Assembly: GCF_018373095.1 (NCBI RefSeq)
Contig: NZ_JAHAHT010000028.1
Location: 1 to 19,346, forward strand
Source: Haemophilus parahaemolyticus
GTDB taxonomy: Bacteria > Pseudomonadota > Gammaproteobacteria > Enterobacterales > Pasteurellaceae
Reading direction: 5' to 3'
DNA: 19,346 nt
Shown: in pieces, positions 16,306 through 19,346 of the stretch
Numbering within the stretch: the first letter of the stretch is position 1
How the letters are laid out: every line of letters starts with the position of its first letter
Made by a program: the position numbers and the translations under genes
Notes under the pieces: model-generated
Databases searched by the model: none
Seen by the model: only the letters and a program-made list of their open reading frames with translations
Told to the model about the DNA's origin: nothing

Positions 16306-16887
16306 ATGAATAAGAAATCCCCTTTTTTAACCAAACTAAAACTCTCATTATTTGTTCTATTCGCAGGCTTTACGCTTCAAGCAAATGCGAGTTTAAGTAG
16401 CACTTCAACCCACCAAGTTAAAGCACGTATTGTGGCTAAAGCGGCAACAGCAGAGCAAATTCAGCAAAATGCGAAGCAAAAATCTGCAAAAGTAAAAGCG
16501 AATCAAAGTAAAACCACAAACTCAGAGAAAAGTGGCTCACAAAAAGTGAATCAAGTTTATCGCCAATGGGTGGGAACACGTTACCGTTTAGGTGGTACAG
16601 GAACAGCGGGAATTGATTGTTCGGCTTTTGTACAGAAAACAATGAGTGGTGCTTTTAATATTCATCTTCCTCGTTCAACAGCGGAGCAACGTCATTCAGG
16701 TCGTTCCATTTCTAAATCAGATTTACAACCAGGCGATTTAGTCTTTTTCCGAAAGAATAATCATGTAGGCGTATATATTGGTGGTGGTAAATTTGTTCAC
16801 TCTAGTACCCGTCAAGGTGTAACAACAAGTTCTCTTTCTGAAAAATATTGGGCAAGGACTTATACTCAATCACGTCGAGTGCTTTAA
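16306..16887 (+). CDS. Exported NlpC/P60 peptidoglycan endopeptidase (Spr/MepS-like)
   Basis: The 193-residue product has a signal peptide, predicted to be cut after ANA at residue 28. A Lys/Gln/Ala-rich linker runs to about 80 and the NlpC/P60 cysteine peptidase domain fills 82-193. The catalytic set is visible: Cys105 (GIDCSAFVQ), His153 (NHVGVYIGGG) and His165 (FVHSST). Such enzymes cut peptidoglycan stem-peptide cross-links; E. coli MepS and H. influenzae HI_1314 are close relatives. Unlike E. coli MepS, no lipobox cysteine follows the signal peptide, so the protein is probably soluble in the periplasm. The ATG at 16306 is preferred to an upstream TTG (16285) whose seven extra residues would precede the signal peptide. 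The ribosome site is weak. Confidence 0.93.
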   Translation: MNKKSPFLTKLKLSLFVLFAGFTLQANASLSSTSTHQVKARIVAKAATAEQIQQNAKQKSAKVKANQSKTTNSEKSGSQKVNQVYRQWVGTRYRLGGTGTAGIDCSAFVQKTMSGAFNIHLPRSTAEQRHSGRSISKSDLQPGDLVFFRKNNHVGVYIGGGKFVHSSTRQGVTTSSLSEKYWARTYTQSRRVL

Positions 16888-16911
16888 TCTTTTAATAATT
16901 CCACGTAAATA

Positions 16912-17000
16912 TGATCTGATCCCAAAAAATTAGACTTATTTAGTTCAAGGACTGAATTCTGTAATTCACAGGGCTCAGTCCTTTTAGTTTCCCCTGAATT
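16912..17000 (-). mobile_element. IS3-family 3'-end relic
   Basis: TGATCTGATCCCAAAAAATTAGAC at its left edge (first bases at 16912) matches the terminal repeat of the IS at 18874, with four differences over the first 24 bases. Reading minus strand, the frame encodes LKGLSPVNYRIQSLN and stop, aligned with LKGLSPVQYRAQYLS of that transposase. Homology ends near 17000, where an in-frame TGA sits directly before IQGK. Only the last ~20 codons and the end repeat remain. It belongs to a related but not identical IS150-type element. Confidence 0.75.
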
Positions 17001-17219
17001 CACTCCATCGCTTGCAAATGGTCGAGTTTCTTCTATTTTTTGAAAAGCTACTGCTGTTTGCTCTGGGGGAGAAGTAAAGTCTGTTTGGTTTCGATGGGGA
17101 GGCTTTGGATGTAGTATTCAAATCCCCCACCTTTAAGTAAAGCCATAGATTGCGGAAGATGCCGCTGTCAGATATAAACTGCCACCCACGGCAGTATAAT
17201 TTTGTAGCCAAGTCTCCAT
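17001..17219 (-). pseudogene. Broken gene remnant, start resembling lactate/glycolate permease
   Basis: An ATG at 17219 has AAGGA six bases upstream and opens METWLQNYTAVGGSLYLTA, then SSAIYGFT and a stop near 17135. The M-x-T-W-x-Q-x-Y-x3-GG start recalls GlcA/LctP permeases (E. coli GlcA begins in this pattern), and SAIYGF recalls a segment about 50 residues further on in that family, which suggests an internal deletion. Protein-like stretches continue in other frames: GGGFEYYIQSLPIETKQT and PEQTAVAFQKIEETRPFASD. The IS relic abuts the 3' side. The presence of a real start with several frame breaks supports a pseudogene; the family assignment is tentative. Confidence 0.4.
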
Positions 17220-17354
17220 AATCTTTCCTTTAATATTGGTTTTGTGATCTTAAAATTGTATTTATTAAAAATCTGTAAAATGGATCATAGGTTTGAAACA
17301 TTAAAAATACAAACGATTAAAATATACTCAAACAAATATTATTTCGTAAATAAT

Positions 17355-17367
17355 AGCGATAATCGCT
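17355..17367. promoter_or_regulatory. Perfect 13-bp palindrome, candidate operator
   Basis: AGCGAT-A-ATCGCT is perfect over six bases on each side of a central A, in otherwise AT-rich DNA. It lies about midway between the divergent broken gene (start 17219) and the Nramp-like gene (start 17573), a position typical of a shared operator. No regulator gene is in the window. Confidence 0.35.
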
Positions 17368-17572
17368 CTCTCTATAAAAACTACTAAATTCAGCTAATTA
17401 AACTGGTATTTTCAATATAATTAGTTTTAAATATATAAATATCTTTATAAAACCCTATTTTATACACCTTAAACAGTTTTAAATCCTAGAAATGTCAATA
17501 AAAACACTATATTTTGTTAAAAAATTAAATTAAAATCGCCAAGACTTTAATTTATGTAATATAGGACTTTTT

Positions 17573-18841
17573 ATGACACAACAAATCGAAGAACACTCAA
17601 CTTGGGCTTCAAAGTTTAAGGCACTTGGGCCTGGTATCTTAATGGCATCTGCTGCCGTAGGTGGTTCACACATCGTAGCATCTACTCAAGCAGGGGCAAT
17701 TTATGGTTGGCAACTTGCTATCATCATTATCTTAGCAAACCTTTTCAAATATCCTTTCTTCCGTTTCGGCGTGCAATACACGCTTAGCTCGAACAAAACC
17801 TTGCTTGAAGGTTATCAAGAAAAAGGTGGCATTTACTTAGTCGTTTTCTTTATATTGAATGTTATCGCTACAATGATCAACACTGCAGCGGTGGGGATTG
17901 TTACTGCGGCAATTCTCAAATTTATTATTTCTGCGTTAGGATTAAACTGGGATATCAGCATTCCAGCCGCTAGTACTATTATTATTGCCGTCACACTAGG
18001 CATTCTTTTACTCGGTCAATACAAATTTTTAGACCGTTTGTCTAAATTCATTATGATCGCTTTAACAGTTTCAACCGTTTCTGCGGTCGTGATCGCAACA
18101 TTAAAAGGTGGTGTAAAAGTTGCACCTGATTTTATTGAGCCTTCCCCTTGGAATTTAGCCTCTCTTGGCTTTATCGTTGCATTGATGGGATGGATGCCTG
18201 CCCCAATTGAGATTTCAGCAATCAATTCAATGTGGGTGGTTGCAAAACGTCGTTTAAGCAAAGTGAGCTATCAAGATGGTATTTTAGACTTCAATATTGG
18301 GTTTATCGGCACAGCTATTTTAGCGATTGTTTTCTTAGCACTCGGTGCATTAGTACAATATGGCTCAGGTGAAGTCGTTGAAAAAGCGGGCGTAAAATAT
18401 ATCGCACAGCTTATCAAAATGTATGCCTTTGCTATCGGTGATTGGTCTAAATTACTCATCGCATTGATTGCCTTTATGTGTATGTTCGGCACAACCATTA
18501 CGGTTATTGATGGCTATTCACGAGCAAACAATGAAGCATTGCGTATTTTATTAGGTAGAAAAGAGAGTTCGGTGGCAAGCTTAAATATTTGGATGACAGC
18601 TGCAGCAGCCATCGGCATTATCATCATCCTCTTCTTTATGAGCGATGTAGCAAAATTACTTTCATTTGCGATGATCTGTTCTTTCGTTTCCACACCAATT
18701 TTTGGTTGGTTAAACTTCTCACTCGTTTTAAAAGGTGAGCATCGTGTGAAAGGCGGATTATTCTGGTTAGCTGTTGTTGGTTTAACTTATTTAACAGGTT
18801 TTACGTTACTCTTTATTGCGTATGAATTAGGCTGGATTTAA
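17573..18841 (+). CDS. Nramp-superfamily transporter with non-canonical binding motifs
   Basis: The 422-residue inner-membrane protein has about 11 hydrophobic segments and an Nramp-like start, GPGILMASAAVGG. In true Mn/Fe transporters eight residues after GPG comes DPGN in helix 1; here it is Gly-Gly-Ser-His (30-33), so the metal-binding Asp and Asn are gone. In helix 6 the MPHN motif reads Met209-Pro-Ala-Pro, keeping Met but losing His and Asn. It resembles the unassigned Nramp-like group that includes H. influenzae HI_1728, which I recall next to 5-oxoprolinase (pxp) genes; none are here. AGGA sits six bases before the ATG. Substrate is unknown and should not be called Mn2+ by default. It lies between two directly oriented IS3-family ends. 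Confidence 0.88.
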   Translation: MTQQIEEHSTWASKFKALGPGILMASAAVGGSHIVASTQAGAIYGWQLAIIIILANLFKYPFFRFGVQYTLSSNKTLLEGYQEKGGIYLVVFFILNVIATMINTAAVGIVTAAILKFIISALGLNWDISIPAASTIIIAVTLGILLLGQYKFLDRLSKFIMIALTVSTVSAVVIATLKGGVKVAPDFIEPSPWNLASLGFIVALMGWMPAPIEISAINSMWVVAKRRLSKVSYQDGILDFNIGFIGTAILAIVFLALGALVQYGSGEVVEKAGVKYIAQLIKMYAFAIGDWSKLLIALIAFMCMFGTTITVIDGYSRANNEALRILLGRKESSVASLNIWMTAAAAIGIIIILFFMSDVAKLLSFAMICSFVSTPIFGWLNFSLVLKGEHRVKGGLFWLAVVGLTYLTGFTLLFIAYELGWI

Positions 18842-18873
18842 CAAAGATTGTTTAACCAAATAATAAAATGAAA

Positions 18874-19346
18874 TGATCTGCCCCCAAAAAGTTGGACAGG
18901 TTAGTTAACTTAAATATTGAGCTCGGTATTGTACTGGGCTCAATCCTTTTAAACCAAGTTTAATTCGTTTTTGGTTGTAATACACTAAATATTCTTCAAT
19001 TTTAGCCTGTAATTCAGCGATTAAATGATAACTCCGTGAGTAAAAACACTCTGATTTTAGTATCGCAAAAAAACTTTCAATCACCGCATTATCGTAGCAA
19101 TTTCCTCGGCGGCTCATACTTTGCAACGCTTTACCCTCCAACATTTTCCCCCATTCCGCCGTGCCATACAATACGCCTTGGTCGCTATGAATAATCGGGT
19201 GTTCTGTCGGTTTAAGCCGACTAAGCTCTTGTGCTAACATCTTTTTCACCAATGAAAATTTGGGGCGTGTTGAAAAGTTATAGGCAATAATTTCTCGGTT
19301 AGCCAAGTCCATCAACGGTGAAAAATAAAGCTTTTCTTGCGTAAAA
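18874..19346 (-). mobile_element. IS3-family (IS150-type) element, 3' end
   Basis: The terminal repeat begins near 18874 (TGATCTGCCCCCAAAAAGTTGGAC), 33 bases after the Nramp-like gene stop. The transposase frame starts 31 bases further in and runs off the window. The second end, the upstream orfA and any target duplication are not visible, so completeness is unknown. Confidence 0.85.
18905..19346 (-). CDS. IS3-family transposase OrfB, C-terminal part
   Basis: About 147 codons of the transposase catalytic domain are visible; the frame is open to the right edge, beginning TQEKLYFSPLMDLANREIIAYN, so a start inside the window (TTG at 19315) is not the real one. This is an rve-type integrase core of the DDE class. 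The first Asp is in PLMDL, the second in IIHSDQG, and the Glu in DNAVIESFF; 34 residues separate the last two, one fewer than the usual 35. SMSRRGNCYDNAVIESFF and the ending YYNQKRIKLGLKGLSPVQYR are typical of the IS150 group. No frameshift or stop lies in the visible part, so the copy could be functional. It would normally be produced by frameshifting from orfA, outside the window. Confidence 0.93.
   Translation of the reverse strand, partial: FTQEKLYFSPLMDLANREIIAYNFSTRPKFSLVKKMLAQELSRLKPTEHPIIHSDQGVLYGTAEWGKMLEGKALQSMSRRGNCYDNAVIESFFAILKSECFYSRSYHLIAELQAKIEEYLVYYNQKRIKLGLKGLSPVQYRAQYLS

Larger units (their letters stand above)
16888..17572. other. Gene-poor junction region
   Basis: This 685-bp stretch has no intact gene. 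From left to right it holds an IS3-family end relic, the wreck of a minus-strand gene with its start at 17219, and an AT-rich divergent spacer with a 13-bp palindrome before the Nramp-like gene. No clear sigma-70 promoter was found for the latter. Confidence 0.7.

Noticed and set aside
16984..17211. 75-codon minus-strand frame in the junction region
   Set aside because: Its frame differs from that of the start at 17219 and that of the IS relic; it runs across the junction between them, so it is an accidental opening in decayed sequence.
17573..18841. Plain call as manganese transporter MntH
   Set aside because: The DPGN and MPHN motifs needed for that call are replaced by GGSH and MPAP.
1..19346. 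CRISPR array, phage genes, tRNA or rRNA, or phase-variation repeats
   Set aside because: No regularly spaced repeats, no long simple-sequence tracts in gene starts, and no RNA-gene or phage signatures were seen on either strand.

Overview
The window reads as chromosome of a Pasteurellaceae bacterium (Haemophilus/Actinobacillus-like). The gene set and protein sequences fit that family. The DNA carries twelve copies of the 8-base core CAAGCGGT (or its complement), about twenty times the number expected by chance; this is the uptake signal sequence of the Actinobacillus pleuropneumoniae-type subclade. The H. influenzae-type core AAGTGCGGT occurs only once. No rRNA, tRNA or CRISPR array was seen.

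Layout. 1-3737 (minus strand): glycogen genes, the 5' part of glgX (running off the left edge) and complete glgB, separated by a 147-bp spacer full of hairpins. 3738-4205: a divergent spacer with a good promoter for lpxB. 4206-5378 (plus): lpxB alone, without its usual lpxD-fabZ-lpxA partners. 5444-8495 (minus): a TatD-family hydrolase and uvrD. 8496-8687: a divergent spacer with a strong promoter overlapped by a Fur-like box. 8688-12386 (plus): the periplasmic ferric-iron ABC importer hitABC, with an unusual set of mutually exclusive hairpins between hitA and hitB. 12534-14201 (plus): an AT-rich SAM methyltransferase with a regulatory-type C-terminal part, closed by a clear terminator shared with the opposing operon. 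14292-15267 (minus): a TorD-family chaperone followed by a small lipoprotein. 15357-16202 (plus): nfo, endonuclease IV. 16306-16887 (plus): an exported NlpC/P60 peptidase.

The right end (16888-19346) looks rearranged. It holds an IS3-family 3'-end relic, a broken gene whose start resembles lactate/glycolate permeases, an AT-rich divergent spacer with a perfect 13-bp palindrome, a divergent Nramp-superfamily transporter lacking the canonical metal-binding motif, and then the 3' end of a better-preserved IS3-family element in the same orientation as the relic. The transporter therefore lies between two directly oriented IS ends.

Functionally, most of the window is housekeeping: glycogen branching/debranching, lipid A synthesis, DNA repair (uvrD, nfo), iron import and cell-wall remodelling. 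The points most worth following are the non-canonical Nramp-like protein in its IS-flanked setting, the hitA-hitB hairpin switch, the AT-rich methyltransferase at the start of a 6.9-kb stretch without uptake sequences, and the inverted uptake-sequence pair inside hitC.
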